Positions 50,602 through 59,848 are shown, numbered from the stretch's first letter. The stretch: 64,000 nucleotides of DNA from Bacillota bacterium (GCA_023408075.1 JAEYKW010000031.1:4595-68594); one strand, 5' to 3'. Made by a program: numbers and translations. The notes: generated by a model not told the origin, from the letters alone.

Positions 50602-51675
50602 ATGCCTGTAAAACTGAAAATATCTGATTTTTTATTGTACTTTGCACCGCATGCCGTTCAGACAAACGGAAAAGCACCTGATAATCCGCCCGCTGGGCAA
50701 TTCGGCTATGTGATGGGCGGCGATGGCCGTGTGGCGGATGATACTTACCTGCGTGCGCGGGCAAAGGCATCTTACCCGGATAGCTGGATAGATCATTACG
50801 AAGATACGCTCAGATGGCTTGGACGCGAGGTCTATGATTGCAATGCAGCCGCCGAAGCTTTCTACAAGCGTGAAGCAGGGATTGATATCAACACAAAAGC
50901 ACGTTTGAACTATGCCGGTTGGTGCTCAGTCAAGTCTTCGCCGAAACCGGACTCAACCCTTGCGCGGCTTCCGCAGATGCCCGGAGTTGCTGTGTTCTCA
51001 GGCGGATCAACAGCAGACGGTATCAGCCATGTCGGATATCTTATAAAAAAATACGGGTCCGGACTTTTGGATTGGTGGGTTCTTGAATTCCGCGGTCGTA
51101 ATTATGGCTGCGTGATGACCCGGATTAAAGATCGGGAGTGGCGGTATTGGGGTGTGATGGATAGATACTATGAGTATGACATTGACGCTGCATGGAACCC
51201 TAGCGCTGCCGTGCAGCCCATTATAAAGATACCGGTTTTAGCCGCGCCTGCCGCGAAACTCTCTAAGACTCTCAAATTGGAATACAAGCTTAATGCCGAT
51301 GCCGTTCGATTCAGAAAGTGCCCGGATTCATCTTGCGATATTATCCGCATTCTGGATGAAGGCGACGTGGTTGCCTACATCAGCACCAACGGAAAATGGA
51401 CCAAAGTACGGTATAAGGGACAAACAGGTTATATCTTCAGCGACTACCTGACCCGCTGTTCCTATATTAAGGGTGCTGAAGTAAAAGCTGTTCAGAATGT
51501 TTTGAAAGCTGCCGGTTATGTCCCGGGCAGTATTGATGGGATATATGGACAAAGAACCGCAGAAGCAGTGGCTGCTTATCAGACGGTGAACCATTTAACG
51601 GTTGATGCCATCGTTGGCGAGATAACCTGGGCGGCTCTGATGGGCGAGATAGATATCATCGGTAAGAATACATGA
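50602..51675 (+). CDS. Endolysin: NlpC/P60-like peptidase with SH3 and peptidoglycan-binding domains
   Basis: A 357-residue cell-wall hydrolase. The catalytic domain has Cys80 in VYDCNAAAEAFYKREAGI (NlpC/P60 DCxG-like) and His143 in ISHVGYLIKK. A bacterial SH3 domain follows (about residues 230-285, DAVRFRKCPDSSCDIIR, GQTGYIFSDYL) and then a PG_binding_1 domain (AVQNVLKAAGYVPGSIDGIYG, 295-345). AAAGGAG gives best spacing to the ATG at 50602. It has no signal peptide, so release needs the holin. It would free the particles from the cell. Confidence 0.88.
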   Translation: MPVKLKISDFLLYFAPHAVQTNGKAPDNPPAGQFGYVMGGDGRVADDTYLRARAKASYPDSWIDHYEDTLRWLGREVYDCNAAAEAFYKREAGIDINTKARLNYAGWCSVKSSPKPDSTLARLPQMPGVAVFSGGSTADGISHVGYLIKKYGSGLLDWWVLEFRGRNYGCVMTRIKDREWRYWGVMDRYYEYDIDAAWNPSAAVQPIIKIPVLAAPAAKLSKTLKLEYKLNADAVRFRKCPDSSCDIIRILDEGDVVAYISTNGKWTKVRYKGQTGYIFSDYLTRCSYIKGAEVKAVQNVLKAAGYVPGSIDGIYGQRTAEAVAAYQTVNHLTVDAIVGEITWAALMGEIDIIGKNT

Positions 51676-51803
51676 GCGATCTGATAAGTTTTTTCGCGGT
51701 TATCGCGGCGGCATTTGTCAGCTTTGTGGTGGGGCGCTTTTCCATCAGAATTGACTGTGCTGGACATACCCGTGCGGATGGGTATAAAAAAAGGAAAGAG
51801 TGA
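51672..51803 (+). CDS. Small (43 aa) membrane protein in the lysis cassette
   Basis: Starts ATGA-overlapped with the endolysin stop and reads SDLISFFAVIAAAFVSFVVG then RFSIRIDCAGHTRADG with a KKRKE end. It has one membrane helix and a basic cytoplasmic tail. This fits a pinholin-like, anti-holin or accessory lysis protein, but no family is clear. It ends six bases before the next gene. Confidence 0.6.
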   Translation: MSDLISFFAVIAAAFVSFVVGRFSIRIDCAGHTRADGYKKRKE

Positions 51804-51809
51804 TTTATT

Positions 51810-52292
51810 ATGAGAAAATTATGCTTTATCTTTGTCTCGATTATCGTTTTTATAATGCTTTCTTCTACGGTCACATTTGCAATGGATAGTGATGGTGAGC
51901 CTGTGGATAATCCTGCTGTATTAAAGGATGTTTTTGCTGCTGTTGTAATGCTGGCGATATTGATCGAATCGCTTGCTGAGGTTGTTAAGGCGGCGATATA
52001 CCCTGCAGTGCTCCCAAAATGGGTATGGTTTATCATAACCTCAACAATCGGTTCTGTATTTTGTATACTGTTCAATGTGAATATGTTTATGGCTTTGGGA
52101 TTTATGGGGGGTACTGCCGCCACGCTGTTGAGCCAAACGATAACAGGAATAGCTGTTGGTGCCGGATCCGGGTTTGTGCATGTCCTGCTGGACAGAATCA
52201 CAGCAGCAAAAAATTCTGATAAAGCCATTGCGGCTATACAGTCTGCTGCCGACGGTGCTTCGGATACGGCACAGGCCGATAAAAAGATGTGA
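51810..52292 (+). CDS. Holin-like membrane protein
   Basis: A 160-residue protein with a signal-type helix (about residues 5-24), two or three more helices (AAVVMLAILIESLAEVV, WVWFIITSTIGSVFCILF, LGFMGGTAATLLSQTI) and a charged, helical C terminus (SDKAIAAIQSAADGAS). It is last in the lysis module, which makes holin the likely role. Its sequence resembles phage-associated membrane proteins rather than a single well-defined holin family. A weak GAGTG site precedes the ATG. Confidence 0.68.
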   Translation: MRKLCFIFVSIIVFIMLSSTVTFAMDSDGEPVDNPAVLKDVFAAVVMLAILIESLAEVVKAAIYPAVLPKWVWFIITSTIGSVFCILFNVNMFMALGFMGGTAATLLSQTITGIAVGAGSGFVHVLLDRITAAKNSDKAIAAIQSAADGASDTAQADKKM

Positions 52293-52332
52293 ATAAGCTA
52301 AAAGTTAAAATATCATATCAAGGGGTTTACTT

Positions 52333-52373
52333 AACACCGCAAACTGACATATACAGTTGGCGGTGTTTTTTTA
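52333..52373 (+). terminator. Terminator at the end of the tail cluster
   Basis: AACACCGC plus AACTG (52333-52346) pairs with CAGTT and GCGGTGTT (52354-52367), followed by seven T. It closes the cluster. Confidence 0.85.
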
Positions 52374-52469
52374 TGTCTGTTCATTTAGGCGTACAGGCAG
52401 CATCTATTCAAGCTGAGGAAATACGAATAATCTTATAAAAACAAACCATTCTCAAAAAATAGTCTATTG

Positions 52470-52497
52470 TTGATAGCTATAAATTAATGCATAATAT
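52470..52497 (+). promoter_or_regulatory. Candidate promoter of the sensor operon
   Basis: TTGATA (52470-52475), 16 bases, TAATAT (52492-52497), 63 bases before the response-regulator gene. Confidence 0.45.
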
Positions 52498-52559
52498 ATG
52501 GGGAGTTATGCATATCAAAATTTAAAGACGGATACATCTTTAAGAAAGGAAGATCAACT

Positions 52560-54176
52560 ATGTTCAAGGTCTTTCTTGTCGAGGATGAGATTGTGGTACG
52601 CGAAGGTATACGCAATAATATTCATTGGGAGCAGTACGGTTTTATGTATGCCGGGGATGCTTCGGATGGAGAACTTGCGCTGCCATTAATTCGCCAAATT
52701 CAGCCCGATCTTATTGTCACGGATATCAAAATGCCATTTATGGACGGACTTGAGCTCATTAAACTGGTCCGTGAGGAGCTGCCGAGAACTAAAATTATCA
52801 TCATAAGCGGATACGACGATTTTTCCTATGCGCAGCAGGCCATACGTATGGGTGTTGAGCAATATCTGCTTAAACCGATTATTAAGGAAAAGATGGTGGA
52901 GGTTCTTATTGCGCTGCAGAAAAAGATGGAGACCGAGCAGCAGCAGCAGGAATACCTCGCGCGGTTCCAGCGGGAAGCTCAGGAGTACGAAACGTTTTCG
53001 CGCCGGAGATTTTTCGAGCAGATTGTCACAGGCGGTTTGAGCGTTTCGGAAATCTCCGAAACCGCAAAGACAATGGGTATTGATTTAAACGCACCGTGCT
53101 ATAATATTGTCCTTTTTTCTCTCAACAGCGCCGGATACGACGGAAGTGCGCCGGAGAGCTATACGGATGCGCTCGCGGCGGTGCAGGACAAAGTCACGCA
53201 ATTTATCGTCAGTCATCCGGAGCTTATATTATTCCGCTGGAATGTAACGACATATGCCATTTTGATAAAGGGCGGACAGGATAATATTGCGCAATTAACC
53301 GAGAATTGCGCCAAGAGCATCCAAAACCGCTGCGCAATGGCCGGGCGCGATGTGGATTGGTACATCGCCTGCGGTACGCCTGTATCGCGGCTCAGTGCTG
53401 TGCCGGCCTGTTTTGCAGAGGCGAGCCGTATACTGTCTTATCGCTATCTGTGCCCAAAGGAGCATATCCTTTCGGAAGAGAGCATCCGGTTTTTCAGTAA
53501 AAAGGGCGAGGCGGAAGCAGAGACGGGCAAAAAGGAGATTGACCGTGAACGTATACGTAATTTTTTAAGCAGCGGAGAAGCAGAAGAAATAGACCGTTTT
53601 ATGGAGCAGCTTTTGCAAAGCGTGGGAGAGGAAGCCCTTTTACTGCCGCTGTTTTGCCGGTATTTGGCCTTAACGGTTTATTTTGTAGCCATGGAGTATT
53701 TGGAGTCGATCGGCTGTCGCACAGAGAGCTTCTGGCCGCCTGAACTTCGGCCGAAGGATGACGTGTCAACACCGGAAGAAGCACGGCAATACGCGCGTCA
53801 GGTCATGCGGCAGGCGATAGAGCTGCGCGACAGCGAAAGCAAGAGGCAACAGCGCGACTTGCTCACGCAGGCCATCGGCTTTATTGATAAGCACTATCCG
53901 GATGAGTCGATTTCTCTCGACAGGGTGGCCAGAGAAGTGAACATCAGTCCGAATTATTTTTCGGCCATGTTCAGCCAGGAAGTTGGGCAAACCTTTGTGG
54001 AATACTTAACCGGCAAGCGGATCAGCGAGGCAAAACGTATGCTTCGTCATACGGACAAGCGTTCGAGCGAGATCGCGTTTGCCATCGGATATAAGGACCC
54101 GCATTATTTCAGCTTCGTATTTAAAAAGGTATCGGGCTGTACACCCAGTGAATATCGCAGAGGAGGCAGGCAGTGA
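52560..54176 (+). CDS. AraC-type response regulator (YesN-like)
   Basis: A 538-residue regulator. An N-terminal receiver domain has the phosphoacceptor Asp55 (VTDIKMPFMDG) and the KPI segment; a middle helical region follows, and the end is an AraC DNA-binding domain (about residues 437-535, HYPDESISLDRVAREVNISPNYF, FAIGYKDPHYFSFVFKK). It receives phosphate from the kinase encoded next, with which it overlaps by four bases, and likely activates the sugar-transport operon downstream. AAAGGAAG precedes the ATG. Confidence 0.95.
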   Translation: MFKVFLVEDEIVVREGIRNNIHWEQYGFMYAGDASDGELALPLIRQIQPDLIVTDIKMPFMDGLELIKLVREELPRTKIIIISGYDDFSYAQQAIRMGVEQYLLKPIIKEKMVEVLIALQKKMETEQQQQEYLARFQREAQEYETFSRRRFFEQIVTGGLSVSEISETAKTMGIDLNAPCYNIVLFSLNSAGYDGSAPESYTDALAAVQDKVTQFIVSHPELILFRWNVTTYAILIKGGQDNIAQLTENCAKSIQNRCAMAGRDVDWYIACGTPVSRLSAVPACFAEASRILSYRYLCPKEHILSEESIRFFSKKGEAEAETGKKEIDRERIRNFLSSGEAEEIDRFMEQLLQSVGEEALLLPLFCRYLALTVYFVAMEYLESIGCRTESFWPPELRPKDDVSTPEEARQYARQVMRQAIELRDSESKRQQRDLLTQAIGFIDKHYPDESISLDRVAREVNISPNYFSAMFSQEVGQTFVEYLTGKRISEAKRMLRHTDKRSSEIAFAIGYKDPHYFSFVFKKVSGCTPSEYRRGGRQ

Positions 54177-55621
54177 AGCTTAATTTCAGGAGGGAAGCGA
54201 AAAACGGCAAAATCACCATGCAGAGCAGACTCTGGAAAATGATACTTGTGCTTGCCCTGCCGCTGATGATTGTGATATTTGCGATTGCGTCCATCGCTGT
54301 CGGGTATGCGCTGCAGTATAACGCGATTCTGAACAACGTCACGACTGCTGCGGATTTCAACCAGGATTTTACGAACGATATCAAAAACAAGATGTACCAT
54401 TACGTGATCGACAGCCAATATTCGCAAGGCTTGCCGATCGAAGAAGTCAAGTCCGCAGAGGCGATTGCGCGAAAGCTGATCGCAACAACGACGGAAAAGG
54501 ACAGCCTGAGTCCCATCAATAGCGTGCTGCGCCTGTGCCACAATCTGGAAGAGAAAACCCAGCTGATTGCGGAGACTGAAGGCTACGACGCCAAAATGGC
54601 CCTGTTGAATAACGATTTCAATATGATGGCGGATATGATTCAGGAATATATGTACTCCTACGTCTATTCTGAGGCGGTGCATCTGGATGCGCTGCAATCT
54701 GCCATGATAACGAACATGATCGTTGTGATGGGCGTTATCTTTGTTTTGGCGCTGGTGCTGCTGTATTTCCTTCTGACTTATTCGAGAAGGCTCAGCAAAA
54801 GGACTGTTGACCCGGTGGACAAGCTCTGTGAGCGGCTCGAAGCGATCGGCAAGGGCAGCCTGCTCGTCTGCGAGCCGATTCAAGCCGACGTGGAGGAGGT
54901 GCAGCTTCTTTCGGACGGAATAGAGAGCATGGTCGGGCGGTTAAAGCAGCTGATGGAAAAGAATGCCGAGCAGGAAAAGCAGCGTCGGCGGGCCGAATTG
55001 GCGCTGCTGCAAGCGCAGATGAACCCGCATTTTCTCTACAACACCATGGACACCATCATCTGGCTGATCGAGTCCGGGGAAATCAGTGAAGCGGTCATGA
55101 TGGTCAACAGCCTGTCGAACTATTTCCGTTTTTCATTGAGCCGCGGACAGAATGTGATTACGCTTGCGGAAGAAGAGCAGCACATTCGAAGCTACCTCGA
55201 AATCCAGCAGATACGCTATAGAGACCTGATGCACTACGAGATCGATATTCCGGATGAGCTTAAAAAATATATTCTCCCGAAACTCACACTGCAGCCAATG
55301 GTGGAAAACGCGCTGTATCACGGCATAAAAATAAGCCGCCGCAAAGGCTTTATCCGCATAACCGGCAGAGCTCAGGACGATCACCTGATACTGGAGGTGG
55401 CGGATGACGGTTCGGGCATGACAAAAGAACGCCTTGGTACGGTACGGGCATCGCTGGCATACGACAGAAGCGAAGGCTTTGGGCTCAGGACAGTGCACCA
55501 AAGGATTCAAATATTATTCGGCGGGGAATACGGCCTGAGGATGGAAAGCGCGCCGGATGCCGGTACAAGGGTCATCGTGACGATACCCATGCAAACGATC
55601 GATAAGGAGATGGAAGCATGA
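54173..55621 (+). CDS. Sensor histidine kinase (YesM/LytS-like)
   Basis: A 482-residue membrane kinase. Two helices (about residues 20-45 and 180-205) frame an extracellular sensor loop, then HAMP, a His_kinase domain with His286 in QMNPHFLYNTMDT, and HATPase_c with VENALYHG and DDGSGM. The loop is mostly helical and could contact the sugar-binding lipoprotein encoded next. Genes overlap on both sides, so the three are one unit. Confidence 0.94.
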   Translation: MKLNFRREAKNGKITMQSRLWKMILVLALPLMIVIFAIASIAVGYALQYNAILNNVTTAADFNQDFTNDIKNKMYHYVIDSQYSQGLPIEEVKSAEAIARKLIATTTEKDSLSPINSVLRLCHNLEEKTQLIAETEGYDAKMALLNNDFNMMADMIQEYMYSYVYSEAVHLDALQSAMITNMIVVMGVIFVLALVLLYFLLTYSRRLSKRTVDPVDKLCERLEAIGKGSLLVCEPIQADVEEVQLLSDGIESMVGRLKQLMEKNAEQEKQRRRAELALLQAQMNPHFLYNTMDTIIWLIESGEISEAVMMVNSLSNYFRFSLSRGQNVITLAEEEQHIRSYLEIQQIRYRDLMHYEIDIPDELKKYILPKLTLQPMVENALYHGIKISRRKGFIRITGRAQDDHLILEVADDGSGMTKERLGTVRASLAYDRSEGFGLRTVHQRIQILFGGEYGLRMESAPDAGTRVIVTIPMQTIDKEMEA

Positions 55622-56619
55622 AAAAGACAGTACTCGCTATTGTCGTGAGTCTTGTGATTCTGCTCAGCGGTTGTATCAATGAAGCGCCCGCGGCGGACAT
55701 ATCCGAAGACCACGCAGACAATATGATCGTGGTTGGGTTTTCGCAGGTCGGTGCGGAATCGGAGTGGCGCGTGGCCAACACAGAGAGCATAAAGGCAACA
55801 CTGAGTGAAGAGAATGGCTATGAACTGATATTTGACGATGCCCGAAATATGCAGGAAAATCAGATCCGGGCGATTCGCACATTTATCCAGCAGGACGTGG
55901 ACTATATCGTCGTTTCTCCCAGAACGGAAACAGGCTGGAACTCGATACTGCTGGAAGCGAAGGAAGCTGGTATACCGGTCATCGTGATCGACCGCGATAT
56001 TGAAACGGAGGACAGAGGCCTGTATACGGCGTATGTCGGGTCCAACTTCCGCAAGGAAGGAGAAAAAGCTGTTCGCTGGCTGGAAGAACTGCTGGATATA
56101 CAGGGGAGAAGTGAAGACCCCATTCGAATAGTTCACATTATGGGAACGATCGGATCGTCTGCGCAGATTGGCCGGACCGGGGCGCTCGATCAGGCGGTGG
56201 AGCTTAATCCCAATTGGGAAATAGTCGCATGGGAAGACGGCGATTTTACAAGAGCCAAGGCTTCTGAAGTCATGGATAGTATTTTGGAGCAAACCCAGGA
56301 TATTGACGTTGTTTACTGTGAGAACGACGGCGAGGCGCTGGGCGCGATTGATGCGATGAAGAAGGCGCACATAGAATGTAATGCGGATGACGGTGTCATT
56401 GTTATTTCGTTTGACGCAACACGGCTCGGGCTTACGTACTGTCTGGAAGGGAAGATCGGGCTCAATGTGGAGTGCAACCCGCTGCAGGGCCCCTATGTGG
56501 ATGAGATCATCAAGCGGCTGGAGAACGGGGAACCGATAGAACGGAAAAAATATATTGATGAAGCCCAGTTCGACTGTTTCTCCATCACGCAGCAGATGAT
56601 TGATGCCAGAGACTACTGA
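55618..56619 (+). CDS. Sensory sugar-binding lipoprotein (YtfQ-like)
   Basis: A 333-residue lipoprotein: signal peptide with lipobox LLSGC, then a type I periplasmic-binding fold (IVVGFSQVGAESEWRVANTES, PRTETGWNSILLEA, ENDGEALGAIDAM). It is related to the binding protein at 57.2 kb but lies in the sensor operon with the kinase, overlapping it. So it likely carries the sugar signal to the kinase instead of, or besides, feeding the transporter. The family binds furanose sugars. Confidence 0.88.
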   Translation: MKKTVLAIVVSLVILLSGCINEAPAADISEDHADNMIVVGFSQVGAESEWRVANTESIKATLSEENGYELIFDDARNMQENQIRAIRTFIQQDVDYIVVSPRTETGWNSILLEAKEAGIPVIVIDRDIETEDRGLYTAYVGSNFRKEGEKAVRWLEELLDIQGRSEDPIRIVHIMGTIGSSAQIGRTGALDQAVELNPNWEIVAWEDGDFTRAKASEVMDSILEQTQDIDVVYCENDGEALGAIDAMKKAHIECNADDGVIVISFDATRLGLTYCLEGKIGLNVECNPLQGPYVDEIIKRLENGEPIERKKYIDEAQFDCFSITQQMIDARDY

Positions 56620-56686
56620 ACAAGCCGATCGTACCGTCGGGCGGACATCAGTGCCTTTCAAGCTGACAAACCCCATGTTGATGACG

Positions 56687-56711
56687 GGCTCTGCACAGGC
56701 AGAGCCTTTTT
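56687..56711 (+). terminator. Terminator of the sensor operon
   Basis: GGCTCTGC (56687-56694) pairs with GCAGAGCC (56699-56706), then TTTTT. Confidence 0.85.
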
Positions 56712-57083
56712 CTATGGGCTTTTAAGCTTGGAGCCGCCTAACAAAGCGGCAGAGACACCTCGCAGATTTCGCGGCGCAAAGGGATAGAACTGAACCGTTT
56801 TACTATAAAGCAGACTATAAATATACCGTGCCGTACAAAGCGTGATTGTTGCTGCGCAGCAATTCCGGGCGCAGGCAATCGTGATGCACTCCATTTTTAT
56901 GACATGATTATGACATGATTATCTATTATATCATTCAATTCGAATCGTACAGCGGCGGTCGTTTTTTTATGGTAAGAGTCAGAAAAATTACGCGGGCATC
57001 GTTTTTGTGACGGTATAAAAATTTCGAATGTTTAGCTATCTAATGAAGATGGTTTGTATTCTTCCGCGCTTCATCCAAAGATA

Positions 57084-57143
57084 TTGTTTTTCATTTTCTC
57101 AAATGTTATAAGCAAAGTGAAAACGGCGTGTAACCTCACGCCG
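57084..57143 (+). promoter_or_regulatory. Promoter and leader hairpin of the sugar-transport operon
   Basis: TTGTTT (57084-57089), 17 bases, TATAAG (57107-57112). A leader hairpin CGGCGTG/CACGCCG (57124-57130 with 57137-57143) lies right after the start point and 24 bases before the start codon. Confidence 0.55.
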
Positions 57144-57166
57144 AAACATGGAAAGGAAATGGAAGT

Positions 57167-58207
57167 ATGAAAAAACTCATTGCTGTTCTTTTGGTTGTTG
57201 TACTGGCGATTGGGATGATCGCATGTACTGCGCAAACACCCGCTCCGAGCGAATCGGCATCTGCCGAGGTATCGGAATCCACCGCTCCGTCGGAATCGGC
57301 TGAGTCGTCTGCCCCTGCAGCGGCCGAGCTAATTAAGGTTGGCATCATCAACAATCCGCCTGCTGAATCCGGATATCGCGCGGCGAATGTGGCAGACTTC
57401 GAAAAAGTCTTCACGGAAGCAAACGGATACGCGGTTTCGACCTTCTACAGCCTGAAGAATGACGAGCAGTTGAATGCAGCTGCGCAGTTCATCACTGACG
57501 GTGTAGATTACCTTCTCATCTCGGCTGCGGCGACAGATGGCTGGGATACGGTTCTGACCAATGCGCAGGAAGCCGGCATCAAAGTGTTCCTTTTCGACCG
57601 TATGATGAACGTCGACGAGGGACTGTATGAATCTGCTGTTGTCTCCGACATGGCACAGGAAGGCACAACGGCTGTGGAATGGCTGAAAGCTCAGAAGCTT
57701 GATGAGTACAATGTGATCCACATTCAGGGCGCAATGGGCAGCGATGCTCAGATCGGCCGTACAGCGGCGCTGGATGCTGAATTTGCAGCCGGCACCATGA
57801 CAAAGGTTGTACAGCAGACTGCAACTTGGGATGAAGCGACGGCAAAGCAGATCGTTGAGTCCGTCATCAATTCCGGTGACAAGTTCAACGTGATCTATGC
57901 TGAAAATGACGGCATGGCGAAGGGCGCTGTTGCGGCTCTGGATGCTGCTGGTATCACCCACGGCGTTGGCAAAGACGTCATCGTGATGGGCTTCGACTGC
58001 AACAAGTGGGCACTCAGAGAGCTGCTTGCTGGCAACTGGAACTATGACGGTCAGTGCAGCCCCTTCCAGGCTGCTGTCATCGAAGAGATGATTCAGAAAG
58101 TGGAAGCCGGTGAGACGGTCGAAAAGAAAGTTATTTCTGAAGAACGCGGTTTTGATGCGACGACGATCACACAGGACGACATCGATACATACGGTCTCGG
58201 AGAATAA
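57167..58207 (+). CDS. Sugar ABC transporter binding lipoprotein (YtfQ-like)
   Basis: A 346-residue lipoprotein: lipobox-like MIAC, a Ser/Glu/Ala linker (about residues 25-48) and a type I binding fold (VGIINNPPAESGYRAANV, ISAAATDGWDTVLTNAQEAG, YAENDGMAKGAVAAL, MGFDCNKWALREL). YtfQ relatives bind galactofuranose or arabinofuranose. It belongs with the ATPase and permeases that follow. GGAAAGGAAATGG precedes the ATG. Similar in plan to the sensory copy upstream but clearly diverged. Confidence 0.92.
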   Translation: MKKLIAVLLVVVLAIGMIACTAQTPAPSESASAEVSESTAPSESAESSAPAAAELIKVGIINNPPAESGYRAANVADFEKVFTEANGYAVSTFYSLKNDEQLNAAAQFITDGVDYLLISAAATDGWDTVLTNAQEAGIKVFLFDRMMNVDEGLYESAVVSDMAQEGTTAVEWLKAQKLDEYNVIHIQGAMGSDAQIGRTAALDAEFAAGTMTKVVQQTATWDEATAKQIVESVINSGDKFNVIYAENDGMAKGAVAALDAAGITHGVGKDVIVMGFDCNKWALRELLAGNWNYDGQCSPFQAAVIEEMIQKVEAGETVEKKVISEERGFDATTITQDDIDTYGLGE

Positions 58208-58249
58208 CCTTCGCATCCCATAACAGGGACTTCAGACGAAGACTGTGCG

Positions 58250-58285
58250 GTGCAGAGTATGTGGATATCTCCCACATACTCGCAC
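58250..58285 (+). promoter_or_regulatory. Long mRNA hairpin between binding protein and ATPase
   Basis: GTGCAGAGTATGTGG (58250-58264) pairs with CCACATACTCGCAC (58272-58285) with one bulge. No T run follows, so it likely stabilises the upstream mRNA end and sets the binding-protein excess. Confidence 0.7.
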
Positions 58286-58327
58286 TGCCATCTTTAAGAA
58301 CTTCCAACGCTTAAAGGATGGTTACCT

Positions 58328-59848
58328 ATGCAAAACGACATCGTTTTAACTATGCGGAAAATATACAAAGAATTCCCGGGTGTACGTGCACTGCAAAATG
58401 TGGATTTCACTCTTTGCAAAGGCGAGATTCACGCCCTGATGGGTGAGAATGGAGCCGGCAAGTCAACCTTGGTCAAAGTGCTGACAGGCGTGTACCCGAA
58501 AGATTCCGGGCAAATCCACATAGCGGGCATTGATAAGGAAATGAATATTAAATCGCCTCAAGAGGCCCAGAATTTAGGCATCAGCACGGTTTATCAGGAG
58601 ATAACTCTTTGCCCTAACCTGACGGTTGCCGAAAATATGTTTATCGGACGGGGCGCTTACAGTTTCGTCAATTGGCGTTCAATGGTAAAGAAAACAACGG
58701 AAATACTTAATAAGCTTAATATCCCGGCGAGAGCCACGCAGCAGCTTGCCACTTGTTCGCTGGCTGTACAGCAAATGGTCGCAATTGCCCGCTCCGTGGA
58801 TATGGACTGCAAAGTCCTTATCTTAGACGAGCCGACTTCCTCGCTGGATGAACATGAGGTTGAAAAACTTTTCTCTCTGATGCGCGAACTGAAGTCCCGC
58901 AGTGTCGGTATCATCTTCATCACGCACTTTCTTGAACAAGTGTACGAAGTGTGCGACAAGATAACCGTATTGCGGAACGGTGAGCTTGTGGGAGAGTATG
59001 AGATAAAAGATTTGCCGCGCGTACAGCTCATTTCAAAGATGATGGGAAAAGAGCTGGATGATATATCGGCGTTGGAAAATCGCAAAGAATTAAATGTTCT
59101 GGCGGACGCTGCGCCCGTCTTCGAAGCAGCTGGGTTATCCAGCGCGGAGGGAACAAAGGCGTTCGATTTTAAAATACACAAGGGAGAAGTCAACGGATTT
59201 ACAGGTCTTCTTGGTTCCGGCCGCAGCGAGAGCGTACGTGCGATATTCGGCGCGGACAGAATTACCAGCGGCAAGGTGAAGGTGGACGGAAAAAATGTCA
59301 AAATAGCCAAACCCAAGGATGCCATGAAGCATGGTATCGGTTATCTGCCCGAGGACAGAAAACGAGACGGTATCATTGAAGATTTGTCCGTACGTGAAAA
59401 TATTATATTTGCTTTGCAGGTTATGAAAGGCTTTTTCCGGCCGTTTTCCAAAACGGAGGCGGAAGCCTTTGCAGATAAGTACATCAAATTGTTAGGGATA
59501 AAAACCGCCTCATCAGATACGCCCATAAGATCTCTTTCGGGCGGCAATCAGCAAAAAGTAATATTGGCACGCTGGCTGCTCACGAATCCAAAGTACCTTA
59601 TCTTGGACGAACCGACGCGCGGCATTGACGTTGGGACTAAAGTGGAAATTCAAAAGCTGGTGCTCAAGCTTGCCGAAGATGGCGTCAGTGTGACGTTTAT
59701 TTCATCCGAAATAGAGGAGATGCTTCGCACATGTTCGCGGTTGATCGTCATGAGAGATCGAAAAATAGTGGGTGAACTCAAGGGCGAGGATATGACGCAG
59801 GCAAAAATTATGCACACGATTGCGGGGGAGGCAGCTCAAAATGGTTAA
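58328..59848 (+). CDS. Sugar ABC transporter ATPase (YtfR/XylG-like, two NBDs)
   Basis: A 506-residue ATPase with two NBDs. NBD1 has Walker A GENGAGKST (39-47), signature CSLAVQQMVAIAR and LILDEPTSSL; NBD2 has a degenerate P loop (GLLGSGRSES), LSGGNQQKVILARWL and LILDEPTRGIDVG. This is the form of all sugar importers of the YtfQRT/RbsABC type. The next permease gene starts inside its last codons. Confidence 0.95.
   Translation: MQNDIVLTMRKIYKEFPGVRALQNVDFTLCKGEIHALMGENGAGKSTLVKVLTGVYPKDSGQIHIAGIDKEMNIKSPQEAQNLGISTVYQEITLCPNLTVAENMFIGRGAYSFVNWRSMVKKTTEILNKLNIPARATQQLATCSLAVQQMVAIARSVDMDCKVLILDEPTSSLDEHEVEKLFSLMRELKSRSVGIIFITHFLEQVYEVCDKITVLRNGELVGEYEIKDLPRVQLISKMMGKELDDISALENRKELNVLADAAPVFEAAGLSSAEGTKAFDFKIHKGEVNGFTGLLGSGRSESVRAIFGADRITSGKVKVDGKNVKIAKPKDAMKHGIGYLPEDRKRDGIIEDLSVRENIIFALQVMKGFFRPFSKTEAEAFADKYIKLLGIKTASSDTPIRSLSGGNQQKVILARWLLTNPKYLILDEPTRGIDVGTKVEIQKLVLKLAEDGVSVTFISSEIEEMLRTCSRLIVMRDRKIVGELKGEDMTQAKIMHTIAGEAAQNG

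Larger units (their letters stand above)
36439..52373 (+). mobile_element. Candidate F-type tailocin (headless siphovirus tail cluster)
   Basis: A complete siphophage tail and lysis cassette with phage control genes but no recognisable integrase, terminase, portal, protease or capsid gene. Order: CI/LexA-like repressor (minus), promoter-operator region, Mor, small membrane protein, NusG-like protein, scaffold-like gene, tail terminator, tube, chaperones G/GT, tape measure, Dit, Tal-like, baseplate/fibre, dockerin protein, fibre, unknown gene, endolysin, small membrane protein, holin-like. The lack of sheath genes argues against an R-type tailocin, and the lack of head genes argues against a live phage or a gene transfer agent. 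No att repeats were found. Confidence 0.75.
56620..57166. other. Intergenic region between sensor and transport operons
   Basis: It starts with the sensor-operon terminator and ends with a promoter and leader hairpin. The middle (about 56720-57060) holds no frame with a ribosome site; it contains a short palindrome TTGCTGCGCAGCAA (near 56850). The binding site of the AraC-type regulator should lie here, but I could not pick out a convincing repeat. Confidence 0.5.

Noticed and set aside
36439..52373. Complete prophage or gene transfer agent
   Set aside because: No recognisable terminase, portal, protease, capsid or integrase gene can be found, and the gaps are too short to hold them.
36439..52373. 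R-type (contractile) tailocin
   Set aside because: No sheath, contractile baseplate or spike genes; the tube, chaperone and Dit/Tal set is of the siphovirus type.
36093..52559. attL/attR direct repeats flanking the tail cluster
   Set aside because: No convincing long direct repeat was found by eye at the two edges, and no tRNA is present there.
55507..56676. A 389-codon minus-strand frame opposite the sensory lipoprotein
   Set aside because: Antisense to a well-supported gene with good start and lipobox; its protein has low-complexity, non-family sequence.
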